From positions 1 through 42,594 of the forward strand of contig NZ_LUKQ02000018.1 in assembly GCF_001647025.1 (NCBI RefSeq): a stretch of 42,594 bases of DNA, given 5' to 3'. This document shows positions 1 to 8,565 of the stretch, piece by piece. Source of the stretch: Endozoicomonas atrinae (GTDB lineage: Bacteria > Pseudomonadota > Gammaproteobacteria > Pseudomonadales > Endozoicomonadaceae). The notes under the pieces were generated by a model. The model ran no database searches, was not told the origin of the DNA, and was given only the letters and a program-made list of their open reading frames with translations. Positions within the stretch are counted from its first letter, which is position 1; each line of letters starts with the position of its first letter. The position numbers and the translations under genes were made by a program.

Positions 1-127
1 ATCAGAACCTGATGCACAGAGTTTTTGAGAAGTTAGGCTTGGCAATGAATGACGAAAAAGTCATGAATACTTATGAGGAGCTAAGTAGCTATGGTGCTAT
101 CGCTGCATAATAGTGTCCGGAGTATTG
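1..127 (+). mobile_element. 3' end of an insertion sequence (left contig end)
   Basis: Bases 1-127 are the exact reverse complement of 42468-42594. They contain the C-terminal codons of a transposase-like frame (3-110) and about 17 bp of non-coding IS end. Beyond base 127 the two copies diverge (CCCTAAGG here, TCTCATC at the other end), so the IS boundary should lie at or just before base 127. The IS family is not recognisable from this fragment. A shared length of exactly 127 bp suggests a de Bruijn assembly with k=127 that broke at a repeated IS; that is inference. Confidence 0.8.
3..110 (+). CDS. Transposase, C-terminal fragment (partial)
   Basis: The frame is open from the first bases and ends at TAA 108-110. 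It encodes about 35 residues starting QNLMHRVFEKLGL and ending SSYGAIAA. The 5' part lies outside the window. It is called a transposase because it sits inside a sequence present at both contig ends and stops about 17 bp before the repeat boundary, as IS transposase genes usually do. No catalytic residue is visible and the family cannot be named. Confidence 0.55.
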   Translation, partial: QNLMHRVFEKLGLAMNDEKVMNTYEELSSYGAIAA

Positions 128-133
128 CCCTAA

Positions 134-1231
134 GGAGCCTGCGATTAAGTCCCCCGATAATAAGCTAATCTCCTCTCAGCCCTTGCTGGAGATTAGCCAT
201 GGACCAACAACTCAGCTTTTCGGACGCTGAATTCACTCAAAAGCGTCGCCAGACCCGCAAAGAAATATTCCTTGCCCGTATGGATAAACTGATTCCCTGG
301 CATCGTCTTGAGGCAATTATTGAGCCTTATTACCCCAAACCCGGGAATGGCCGTAGGCCTTACCCGCTGTCCACCATGCTTCGAATACACTGTCTTCAAC
401 AATGGTATAGCCTCAGTGATCCGGCCATGGAAGATGCCCTTTATGAAATTGCATCCATGAGACTATTTAGCGGACTATCTCTGGATAAATCGATTCCGGA
501 TCGTACAACCATCATGAACTTTCGGCACCTGCTGGAGGCTCACAATCTGGCTCGGGCTATTTTCACGGACGTAAACCAATGGCTTACTGAGTCTGGTATC
601 GTTTTGAAAGAAGGCTCACTGGTCGATGCCACGATCATCGAAGCGCCGACATCGACAAAGAATCAAACGGGACAGCGAGATCCCCAAATGCACCAGACCA
701 GAAAGGGTAACCAGTGGTATTTCGGCATGAAGGCGCATATTGGTGTCGATGCCCGTACAGGTTTGACTCATAGTCTGGCGACAACCGCCGTCAATGAACA
801 TGACCTTAATCAAGCCAGTAACCTGTTGCATGGTGGTGAACAGTTTGTCTTTGCCGATGCCGGCTACCGAGGCGCTGAGAAGCGAAAAGAGCTCAATACA
901 GACGATGTACAGTGGCATATAGCCGAACAGCCAGGCAAGTTGAAGAAACTGAGGAAACATCCTCGAATCAATAAAGTCATTTTGAAAACGGAATAACTTA
1001 AAGCCAGCATCCGAGCCAAGGTGGAACATCCCTTCAGAATCATCAAATGCCAGTTTGGGTTTATCAAAGCCCGTTATCGGGGGACTGCTGAAAAATGATG
1101 GCAAACTGGCGATGTTATTCGCTCTGGCAAACATGGTTAGACTGGATCAGATGATTCGGACGCAGGGTTAATGTATCTGGAAGCCGGTAAACCGGCCTAA
1201 ATAACAGGAATCTGAGTTATTTTTGAGCTGG
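134..1231 (+). mobile_element. Decayed IS5-family insertion sequence
   Basis: The element encloses a broken IS5-type transposase. The left end is proposed at 134, where GGAGCCTGCGATTAAGTC resembles the IS5-group terminal repeat and is preceded by CTAA (130-133), the usual IS5 target duplication. The right end near 1231 (GAGTTATTTTTGAGCTGG) is only about half complementary to the left end and is followed by ATAA rather than CTAA, so it is uncertain. A small hairpin GCCGGT-AA-ACCGGC lies at 1183-1196, after the transposase. The element abuts the terminal IS fragment, an IS-next-to-IS arrangement typical of insertion hot spots. Confidence 0.6.
199..1171 (+). pseudogene. IS5-family transposase, broken by a nonsense codon and a frameshift
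   Basis: The first 265 residues are a good match to IS5-type DDE transposases. They include an N-terminal helix-rich domain with [16 protein letters not shown] and catalytic aspartates in [10 protein letters not shown] and [15 protein letters not shown] at 994-996 stops the frame just before [16 protein letters not shown], the segment carrying the catalytic glutamate. A second lesion, one extra G in the CGGGGG run near 1077-1081, shifts the frame. The remaining codons ([18 protein letters not shown] to MIRTQG) continue in the next frame to TAA at 1169-1171. With the glutamate separated, the 265-residue product should be inactive. Confidence 0.85.
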
Positions 1232-1420
1232 ATAATAGTGAATTAATAACTTCCATAAACTGTATTTCTTAAAAGTCACTTGCTCGCAGATTTTCTGACA
1301 GAAGGGATGCCTATGGCTTTCTGAGTGTCGAACTCACTTTGCTTGTAAATAAAGCTTTGTCAAGGAACTTTCATAGTAAACGATATAAATATTTTGGGGT
1401 AATCAACCGTTGAAAGAACC

Positions 1421-3253
1421 ATGAATACAGGGAATGCAAAAGCACTCGATAGCGTAGCATTGAGAGCGAGGCTTGAAAAAGGTGGTCGCTTACACCGATT
1501 TCACTGGGTTATTGTGGTTCTTTCTCTGCTTCTAACCGTGGGAGCCTGGCAGTTTTCAAGCCAGCAGGTAGTGCAGAAGAATAAGAGTAAATTTGATCGT
1601 GAGTCCGAGCACATCATCAGGCTGGTGAAGGAGAGGATGGAGCTATACGAAAATGCGCTCAGGAGTGCAGCAGCATTGATTGACTCCAGTAATAACCAAG
1701 TCTCCTATGATCAGTGGAAGATGTATGCAAAAAGTCTGGATATAGATCAGACCTATCCCGGAATAAACGGTATTGGTGTTATTTTCAATATTCAGCCTAA
1801 GGACTTGGATCAGTATTTAGCGAATGAGAGAGCAAGCCGACCAGACTACCGGATACATCCGCAACACAGTGAAAAAGAGTACTGGCCAATAACATACATT
1901 GAACCAGAGGCAACCAACCGGCAGGCGATAGGGCTTGATATGGCGTTTGAGCAAAACCGCTATCAGGCCATTCAGCGTGCCCGGGATGAAGGTGCAGCTC
2001 AAGTGACTGGCCCCATCATTCTGGTTCAGGATGCCGAGAAAACACCGGGTTTTTTATTTTATACGCCGGTCTACAAATCATCAGGTATTCCTGAAACCCT
2101 TATTGAGCGCCAGCAATCAATCCTTGGTGTCTCTTATGCGCCCTTTATCATGAGGGAGCTGATGAAAGGAACACTGGCAAAGGAGAACAGATATCTTCGG
2201 ATCAAAATCAGTGATGCGGATGTTTTGCTCTATGAAGATAACCCGCAGGAAAGAGACGTGGATTCAGATCCACTCTTTGCCAGAACGTCTGAAGTGGAAA
2301 TGTACGGTAGAACCTGGGTGTTTGATATCGAATCGGGTCAGGCTTTTCGTCTTGCGACCAGCTCCAATCAGCCATATATCATATTAATTGCAGGCATTAT
2401 TATTGACAGTCTTTTATTGGGTCTCTTTCTTTTTATGACACGGATGAACAGGATGGCACTGCAGTATGCTGATCAGATGACCCGGGTTCTTGAAGAGAAA
2501 AATATCAAACTGAAAGAGGCCAGCAGAGTGAAGTCTGAATTTCTATCTGTTGTCAGCCATGAATTGCGCACACCACTGACCTCTATTCATGGAGCGCTGG
2601 CTCTTTTCGGGCAGATGAATCAGGCATTACCAGAAAAAATGCAGGAAATACTCGATATAGCGCATAAGAACAGCAAACGGCTTAACCGGCTGGTTAATGA
2701 TATTTTGGATGTAGAGAAGCTGAGTGAGAATAAACTGGAGTTTGACATTGCAGTCACCGACGTAGATCAACTCATTCAGAGTATCGTTAGAAATCAGGCC
2801 GTGTACTGTGAACAGTATCATTCAAGCATTATTGTTGAGGGGGATGCTAAAGGGGTAGTCATTAATACCGATCAGCATCGATTGGAGCAGGTGCTCATTA
2901 ATTTTCTCTCAAATGCGATCAAGTTCTCTCCTGAAGGCAGTGATGTTGTTATCCGGTCTCAAATCATAGAAAACAAATTGAGAATTGAGGTGGCTGATCA
3001 AGGGCCAGGGATACCGGAAGACTTTAAAGAGGTTATTTTTGAGCGCTTTACTCAGGTTGATTCATCCTCTACCCGTGCTGTTCAGGGCGCAGGTTTGGGC
3101 CTTTATATCTGCAAAAAAATTATTACTGCATTGGGGGGGGATATTGGCTTTACTTCAGCTAATGGAAAAGGAACCGTATTTTATGTTGAGTTTGATTTAC
3201 AAAACACCGGTCATGAGAAAGCCATGAATAGAGGGGGAGTGAGTCAGAAGTAG
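1421..3253 (+). CDS. CHASE-domain membrane histidine kinase
   Basis: This is an inner-membrane sensor kinase of 610 residues. A first membrane helix spans about 29-46, and an extracytoplasmic CHASE-type sensor covers about 70-310 (features include PGINGIGVI and GFLFYTPVY). A second helix lies at about 318-341, followed by a short coiled linker. The DHp domain carries phosphoacceptor H380 in SHELRTPLTS. The ATPase domain has an N-box near 494-503 (NFLSNAIKFSP), a G1 box DQGPGIPED, an F box ERFTQVD and a G2 box GAGLGLYICK. CHASE domains bind small extracellular ligands; the ligand here is unknown. There is no receiver or HPt of its own, so it must signal to a separate receiver, and the nearest are the three genes at 7234-9717. 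The ribosome site before the ATG is weak. Confidence 0.9.
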   Translation: MNTGNAKALDSVALRARLEKGGRLHRFHWVIVVLSLLLTVGAWQFSSQQVVQKNKSKFDRESEHIIRLVKERMELYENALRSAAALIDSSNNQVSYDQWKMYAKSLDIDQTYPGINGIGVIFNIQPKDLDQYLANERASRPDYRIHPQHSEKEYWPITYIEPEATNRQAIGLDMAFEQNRYQAIQRARDEGAAQVTGPIILVQDAEKTPGFLFYTPVYKSSGIPETLIERQQSILGVSYAPFIMRELMKGTLAKENRYLRIKISDADVLLYEDNPQERDVDSDPLFARTSEVEMYGRTWVFDIESGQAFRLATSSNQPYIILIAGIIIDSLLLGLFLFMTRMNRMALQYADQMTRVLEEKNIKLKEASRVKSEFLSVVSHELRTPLTSIHGALALFGQMNQALPEKMQEILDIAHKNSKRLNRLVNDILDVEKLSENKLEFDIAVTDVDQLIQSIVRNQAVYCEQYHSSIIVEGDAKGVVINTDQHRLEQVLINFLSNAIKFSPEGSDVVIRSQIIENKLRIEVADQGPGIPEDFKEVIFERFTQVDSSSTRAVQGAGLGLYICKKIITALGGDIGFTSANGKGTVFYVEFDLQNTGHEKAMNRGGVSQK

Positions 3254-3428
3254 GTATTTATCAATGTTAGCTCCAGCTTCAAGTGCGATACTCACATGCC
3301 TGGTCGCAATTTTGTGCATCAACTTGATCATGGAGTCACATAGTTTCCTGTAGCATGTGCATCTGTACTCACAATTAGACAGAATGCATATTTACATCTG
3401 ATCAGCCATGAAAAAGCTGGAGTCTTTT

Positions 3429-4262
3429 ATGGAAAAAATCCGCTTCATAGGCACTGGCTGTATTCTGTCTTGCTTATTTCTGTCATTTTCTGCGATGGCA
3501 GAGAGTCAAAGAGTGTACTTATTTGGTGTGGTGCCTCAGTTTGCTGTTCAACAAACGGTTGAAACCTGGCAGCCGGTACTTGATGAGTTAGAGATAATAA
3601 GTGGACTTCAATTTCAATTCCATCCATCTCCGTCCATACCTGAGTTTGAAAAGCAGTTTCAGGAGGGGAAGTTTGATTTTGCGTATATGAACCCCTATCA
3701 CGCTATTGTAGCTAGCCATGAGCAGGGGTATATACCGCTGATCCGGGATCTGAGCCGACAACTTTATGGCATCCTGGTGGTCAGGAATGACAGCTCGTTA
3801 CAGTCGGTTGAGGAGCTGGCAGGAAAAACCGTGGCTTTTCCCTCTCCCAACGCATTGGGTGCGGCTTTAATCCCACGGGCTGAGTTCTCCCGAACCTACC
3901 GTATCCAGGTGAATGAACTGTACGTGAAGAGTCATAGCTCAGTGTATCTCAATGTTCTGCTGGGCAAGGCCTCCGCTGGTGGTGGGGTGCAGAGAACATT
4001 GTCCCTTCAGCCCAGACGTATACGAGACCAACTACGGGTTTTGTATAAAACACCCAGGGTGGCAAGTCATCCAGTGGTGTCGCATCCAAGGGTTACGGAC
4101 ACGGTAAAGGAGCAATTCAGATCAGCTTTTATCGAATTAGCCGACAGTAAGAAGGGCAGGGGTTTACTGGAGAGGATTCCAATGAAGGTACCGGGTAGTA
4201 CGAGCCTGAATGATTATGCACCTATACGCAGTATGGGGCTGGAAGAGTTCTATGTTAGGTAG
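3429..4262 (+). CDS. PhnD-like periplasmic substrate-binding protein (kinase-associated)
   Basis: A secreted binding protein of 277 residues in the phosphate/phosphonate-binding (PhnD, PF12974-type) family. A classic signal peptide ends at SAMA|ES. The family pattern is visible in FDFAYMNPYHAIVA, LYGILVVRNDSSLQSVEELAGKTVAFPSPNA and the ASAGGGVQRT hinge region. The start at 3429 is preferred because GGAG lies 6 bp upstream; an in-frame ATG at 3408 would add 7 residues but has no ribosome site. No ABC permease or ATPase lies beside it. A sensor kinase begins 8 bp downstream, so the protein most likely presents a ligand to that kinase instead of feeding an importer. The ligand cannot be told from sequence. 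Confidence 0.8.
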   Translation: MEKIRFIGTGCILSCLFLSFSAMAESQRVYLFGVVPQFAVQQTVETWQPVLDELEIISGLQFQFHPSPSIPEFEKQFQEGKFDFAYMNPYHAIVASHEQGYIPLIRDLSRQLYGILVVRNDSSLQSVEELAGKTVAFPSPNALGAALIPRAEFSRTYRIQVNELYVKSHSSVYLNVLLGKASAGGGVQRTLSLQPRRIRDQLRVLYKTPRVASHPVVSHPRVTDTVKEQFRSAFIELADSKKGRGLLERIPMKVPGSTSLNDYAPIRSMGLEEFYVR

Positions 4263-4270
4263 GGGGAGCG

Positions 4271-6919
4271 ATGAGTCTACGGATTAAGTCGCTATCCCCT
4301 ATTGTCCTGGCATTTGGGTTTTTAATTCTATTTATCCACTCTTACTGGCTGCCACAGCTAATTAATGATGAGCGTAAACACATACTGAAGAGTGAGCGGG
4401 TCTTTATTAACCTGCTGGGTATGGCCTTGCTTCCAGATATTCTCAACAGCGATTTAGCCAGAGTACATCATACAGTTGACTCGGTATTAGCAACTAAGAC
4501 TGACTGGCATCTGGTACAACTTTATGATGAAAAACAGTTGCAACTGTACCCTCTCGAGACTGTCGACCTTCCTGATGAGAATAGTATAGAGTTATTGAAA
4601 GATACTATTGTATTTGAGGGGAGGACTGTCGCTGAGATCCAGGTTTTTATTGATTTGGAATCAGCGCTGGCAGTTGAAATAGAACGTATTTATAACTTTG
4701 AACTCTTGATAATTGTCATTGCATTGTTATCCATGGTGTTGATCGCATTGCTGCAGAACCTGTGGGTATGGATTCCCATTAAGCAGCTGATGGAGGTTAC
4801 CGGAAAAGTTGCAGAGGGAAACTATCGCGATATTTCATATCGTGACTCGGCCAATGACGAAGTGGGCAGAGTGCTCACTGCATTTCGCAACATGTGTCAT
4901 CAGATCCAGGAACGGGAAAACGACCTTCTTAACAGTCAGGCTCGTCATAAAGCCGTGATAGACAATGCGGTTGATGCCATTATCAGTATCAATACCCGTG
5001 GCTTGATAGAGGATTTTAACCCCGCTGCAGAAAAGATATTTGGTTATCATGCCCATGATGTTCAAGGTAAAAATATCAAAATGTTGATGCCTGAACCCTA
5101 TCAGAGTCATCATGATGGTTATCTTCAAAATTACCTGAATACCGGTGTCAGAAAGGTGATCGGTATTGGAAGAGAGGCTCAAGGGCTGCGTAAGGACGGT
5201 TCGGTATTTCCTATGGAGCTGGCGATAAGTGACATTACGCTTGGTGACCAGCGTGACCAGCGTGACCAGCGTGACCAGCGAACCTTGTTTATTGGGATTG
5301 TTCGGGATATTTCAATACGAAAAAAAGCAGAGGCCGAGCTTGAAAGTTATACCAAAGCACTGGAGAAGTTTCATAACGTCATATCGTTAACCGAATTGGA
5401 TTTACCGCAGAAGTTACAGCGGTTGCTGGAGCTTGGGTGTACGATTTTTGACATGCCGCTGGCGATTATCAGTCGTATTGAAAATGAGTCCTACACGGTG
5501 GAGTACGTTTCAACTGATGATGGTGCACCATCGGTGGGCACTTCATTTCCTCTCGGTAATACCTACTGTATTCACACGTTAATTTCCGGCGTGCCCACAG
5601 GGTTTGATTATGCAGGCAAAAGCCAGATTAAAGATCATCCCTGTTATCAATCCTTTGGATTGGAGTCTTACCTTGGTGCTCGAATTCTGGTTGATGGCGT
5701 GTGTTATGGAACAATAAATTTTTCCAGTGCTGAGCCTCGTTCAGATGGGTTCCGAAAGGGGGATTTTCAGCTTATTCAGCTATTTGCCCAATGGATTGGC
5801 CATGAGATGTCACGGTGCAAGGCTGAGCAATCACTTTATCAGAGTACCATATTGAGACAGGCGATTCTGGACAGTGTCTCCTACAGTATCATTTTTACCA
5901 ATTCTGAAGGCTTGGTCAGCATGGTAAATAAAGGTAGTGAGCATATGCTTGGCTATACCACCGATGAGCTAACGGGAAAGTCGGTCATTGAACTGCATGA
6001 TCAGGAAGAGGTTGACAATATTCAGCGGATGTTCACCCGGAGGGGGCAGCCTGAGGATGAGCAGGACGGACAAGATAATGTCAATAAAAGGGAACTGAGT
6101 TACATCACCAAAGAGGGGCAATATATTCCAGTGGCGTTAACAGCAAAAAGGGTATTTGATGCTTCGGGAGGTGTACAGGGGCTGCTGTTCGTTGCCCGGG
6201 ACATCACTGAACGGAAAAAAGTGGAAAAACTCCAGCGGGAGTTTGTCTCGACTGTTAGTCACGAGCTTAGAACACCTCTGACATCAATCCGGGGGGCTCT
6301 CAGATTATTAATTCAGCTAGGACAAGCTTCGCTGGAGCCGCAGATGCAGGATCTTCTGACTACTGCTGATCGTAATGCCGAGCGCCTTCTCTTCCTGATA
6401 AATGATTTGCTGGATCTTGAAAAGATTAATTCAGGGAAAATGGAACTTTCTCTTGAAGAGGTTGATCTTGCGGATCTGGTTGAGCAGGTTATTAAAGAGA
6501 GTGAACATTACGCGTACTCACGCAATATAAGACTGAAAGGAGAGGGTACGCTTGGCTTTGCTGACAGGGTGCATGGGGATAAGCAAAGGCTTAAACAGGT
6601 GCTGGCTAACCTGATTTCCAATGCGGTCAAATTCTCTCCTAAGGATGAAATTGTATCAATCAAACTCGAATCGGATGAGGAGTGGGTTCGTGTGCTGGTT
6701 ATTGATCATGGTCCGGGGGTTCCTGATGAGTTCAAGTCTCAAATATTTGGCCGTTTTATGCAGGCAGACAGCTCTGATACCCGAAGTAAAGGGGGGACAG
6801 GGCTTGGTCTGGCAATTTCGCAAGCGATTATTGAACTCCATGGTGGAATCATTGGGCTCCACAGTGAACCTGGACAGGGGGCTACTTTTTACTTTGATTT
6901 GCCTGTTGTAAGTAGTTAA
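4271..6919 (+). CDS. HAMP-PAS-GAF-PAS sensor histidine kinase
   Basis: An 882-residue membrane kinase. Membrane helices at about 9-29 and 143-166 enclose a periplasmic segment of about 110 residues. Then come HAMP (about 167-220), a FixL-like PAS (about 225-350, ending FIGIVRDISIRKKAEAELE), GAF (about 360-520), a second PAS (about 530-650, ending FVARDITERKK), a DHp domain with H664 in SHELRTPLTS, and an ATPase domain with NLISNAVKFSP, DHGPGVPDE and GGTGLGLAIS. It starts 8 bp after the binding-protein gene behind a strong GGGGGAG ribosome site, so the two are translationally linked and probably form a ligand-sensing pair. Inside the first PAS, a 9-bp unit repeated four times encodes a DQR repeat. 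The last codons and stop overlap the inverted-repeat element that follows. Confidence 0.9.
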   Translation: MSLRIKSLSPIVLAFGFLILFIHSYWLPQLINDERKHILKSERVFINLLGMALLPDILNSDLARVHHTVDSVLATKTDWHLVQLYDEKQLQLYPLETVDLPDENSIELLKDTIVFEGRTVAEIQVFIDLESALAVEIERIYNFELLIIVIALLSMVLIALLQNLWVWIPIKQLMEVTGKVAEGNYRDISYRDSANDEVGRVLTAFRNMCHQIQERENDLLNSQARHKAVIDNAVDAIISINTRGLIEDFNPAAEKIFGYHAHDVQGKNIKMLMPEPYQSHHDGYLQNYLNTGVRKVIGIGREAQGLRKDGSVFPMELAISDITLGDQRDQRDQRDQRTLFIGIVRDISIRKKAEAELESYTKALEKFHNVISLTELDLPQKLQRLLELGCTIFDMPLAIISRIENESYTVEYVSTDDGAPSVGTSFPLGNTYCIHTLISGVPTGFDYAGKSQIKDHPCYQSFGLESYLGARILVDGVCYGTINFSSAEPRSDGFRKGDFQLIQLFAQWIGHEMSRCKAEQSLYQSTILRQAILDSVSYSIIFTNSEGLVSMVNKGSEHMLGYTTDELTGKSVIELHDQEEVDNIQRMFTRRGQPEDEQDGQDNVNKRELSYITKEGQYIPVALTAKRVFDASGGVQGLLFVARDITERKKVEKLQREFVSTVSHELRTPLTSIRGALRLLIQLGQASLEPQMQDLLTTADRNAERLLFLINDLLDLEKINSGKMELSLEEVDLADLVEQVIKESEHYAYSRNIRLKGEGTLGFADRVHGDKQRLKQVLANLISNAVKFSPKDEIVSIKLESDEEWVRVLVIDHGPGVPDEFKSQIFGRFMQADSSDTRSKGGTGLGLAISQAIIELHGGIIGLHSEPGQGATFYFDLPVVSS
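5244..5279 (+). repeat. Four tandem copies of a 9-bp unit within the kinase gene
   Basis: The unit GTGACCAGC occurs four times without mismatch and stays in frame. It encodes DQR repeats between the last PAS strands (DITLGD and TLFIGIV). The unit length is a multiple of three, so slippage would lengthen or shorten a loop without breaking the gene. Confidence 0.95.
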
Positions 6920-7124
6920 CCAAATGAAATCATATTTTCTGAACAAGTGGTCAGTCACTCCCGGCAACTGCTCCATGCGTTGCTCTAACCCCTGCATCCA
7001 TGCAGTTGTGCGGTGTTACAACTCTGGTCACATAGCTACGGCTATGCTCCCGTCGTTGTGCCTTGCATAGTAACTGTCCACTCATCCAGAAATATTCGAT
7101 TCCATTTGCTCAACTACTTATAAG
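6906..7124. repeat. Imperfect inverted-repeat element, MITE- or REP-like
   Basis: Arms of about 53-55 bp at 6906-6958 and 7069-7123 are reverse complements of each other at roughly 80% by eye. The core holds two perfect hairpins: CTGCAT-CC-ATGCAG at 6992-7005 and CATAGC-TACG-GCTATG at 7031-7046. There is no coding potential. The element fills nearly the whole 314-bp gap between the kinase and the next gene. Its left arm supplies the last codons and TAA stop of the kinase. The size and layout suggest a non-autonomous mobile or palindromic repeat; no second copy is evident in this window. Confidence 0.65.
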
Positions 7125-7233
7125 CCGGAGTCAAGCCTGGTTGGTAATGTTATAGGGTCAGCTACTAATCAAGTTTGAGGATGGAAGGCCGATGGTCTGA
7201 GTACTCATGATTAAATAGATTGAGACAGGCATT

Positions 7234-8028
7234 ATGGGCTTATCACTGCAAAATATTTTATATGTTGATGATGATGACGATATCAGGGAGCTGGTGCGCT
7301 TTGCACTTAGTCAGCAGGGGCCTTATAAAGTGGATGTCTTTGACAGCGGTGTGAAAGCCCTTGAGGTGTGTAAAACACTTCATCCTCAGCTGGTCATTCT
7401 TGATGTAATGATGCCTGATGTCAGTGGTCCAGAGCTGTTGCAACAGCTCAAAGAGCTTCCACAATACCAGCACATACCTTTTATTTTTATAACGGCGAAA
7501 AACTCAATGGAATCCATTGAGGAGTATAAAAATATGGGAGTGTCGGGAGTAATCTGCAAACCATTTCAACCTTCAACGTTGCCTGAAACAGTTGAGTCAA
7601 TCTGGCACGATTTTCATGAAAAAAACAGTAGTTCCATCAGCCAAAATGTTGATCAGTTAAAACACAATTATCTCGATACTCTCCAGCAAACCATTGAGAA
7701 CATTCAGAGACTTCTTGTCGAATTGGAAACCAGAGAAATGTCGCTGATGGATCTTAATGAATTACGGAATACTGCCTTCAAGCTCAAGGGGTCTGGTGAA
7801 TCATTTGGTTTTCCGGATCTTTCAGATTCAGCTAGAATTTTGTCGCATGTTCTGGATGACGTAATGGCAACCAATGGGCAGCAGTCTATCAGTGAACATG
7901 ACCAGTCCCGAATTACTGCTCTTTTACTGGCCCTGATCACTTCCATGGAAAAAACCAGGGCAGGACAGGTATCTCCAAGCGATCAATCGGGTTCTTTCAA
8001 ATTTCTCATAGCTTCCAAAGGGAAATAA
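7234..8028 (+). CDS. Receiver domain fused to an HPt-like domain lacking its histidine
   Basis: The 264-residue protein begins with a complete receiver (YVDDDDDIRE acidic pocket, phosphoacceptor D57 in VILDVMMP, FITAK, ICKPF). A helical C-terminal domain resembles HPt proteins. At the expected phosphotransfer motif (A-H-x-L-K-G) the sequence is TAFKLKGSGESFGF, with F182 in place of the histidine. The receiver can probably be phosphorylated, but the HPt-like part cannot take a phosphoryl group. It may be a dimerisation, sequestration or decoy module. The gene is downstream of two orphan kinases and upstream of a similar receiver and an HPt-REC-REC protein, so a branched relay is likely. Confidence 0.85.
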   Translation: MGLSLQNILYVDDDDDIRELVRFALSQQGPYKVDVFDSGVKALEVCKTLHPQLVILDVMMPDVSGPELLQQLKELPQYQHIPFIFITAKNSMESIEEYKNMGVSGVICKPFQPSTLPETVESIWHDFHEKNSSSISQNVDQLKHNYLDTLQQTIENIQRLLVELETREMSLMDLNELRNTAFKLKGSGESFGFPDLSDSARILSHVLDDVMATNGQQSISEHDQSRITALLLALITSMEKTRAGQVSPSDQSGSFKFLIASKGK

Positions 8029-8154
8029 CTCCCTTGTTCTTAAATAGCTGGTTATATGAAATATCTGTCCAGTTATTTATACCTGTTAACCCGTTGCTTG
8101 ATCCGCCGATGATACTTCTATTGTGAGGGCCAGCCTCATTACAAGGGGAGAAAA

Positions 8155-8538
8155 ATGAAAGAGCCGCTGGTTGAAATATTGCACGTTGAAGATGATGCCG
8201 ATATTCGCAAGATTACCGAATTAACTCTGGCTACCGTTGGGCAATTCAAGATTACAAGTTGTGAATCCGGCGTGGAAGCGTTGGAAAAAGCGAAAACCCT
8301 CAGGCCTCAGTTAGTACTTCTGGATGTGATGATGCCGGTTATGAGTGGTATTGACGTGTTTAAAGAGCTTAAGAAGCTGGAGGGCTATCAACAGGTTCCG
8401 GTGGTTTTCATGACAGCTAAGGTACAAGCCACCGAAGTTGAACGGTATATGGAGTTAGGTGTCTGCGGTGTTATTCCAAAACCCTTTGATCCGATGGCAT
8501 TACCGGATCAGCTCAATACGCTTTGGAATGCACAGTAA
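8155..8538 (+). CDS. Stand-alone receiver (CheY-like response regulator)
   Basis: A single receiver domain of 127 residues with no output domain. The acidic pocket is in HVEDDADIRK, the phosphoacceptor is D57 in VLLDVMMPVMSG, the threonine switch is in VVFMTAK, and the conserved lysine is in IPKPFDP. A good ribosome site (AAGGGGAG) precedes the ATG. Its sequence is close to the receiver of the preceding gene (similar KTLxPQLVxLDVMMP and GVxGVIxKPF), so the two look like duplicates. It probably shuttles phosphoryl groups between the nearby kinases and the HPt domain encoded 27 bp downstream. Confidence 0.9.
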   Translation: MKEPLVEILHVEDDADIRKITELTLATVGQFKITSCESGVEALEKAKTLRPQLVLLDVMMPVMSGIDVFKELKKLEGYQQVPVVFMTAKVQATEVERYMELGVCGVIPKPFDPMALPDQLNTLWNAQ

Positions 8539-8565
8539 TAATGATGGCATTGCACTGGTAATAAA

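Noticed and set aside
616-1134. 172-codon minus-strand frame across the IS5 transposase
   Set aside because: It is a shadow of the transposase gene, with no independent support.
3133-3140. Run of eight G in the CHASE kinase gene, possible frameshift
   Set aside because: The frame continues correctly through ALGGDIG and to the normal kinase end, so no lesion is needed.
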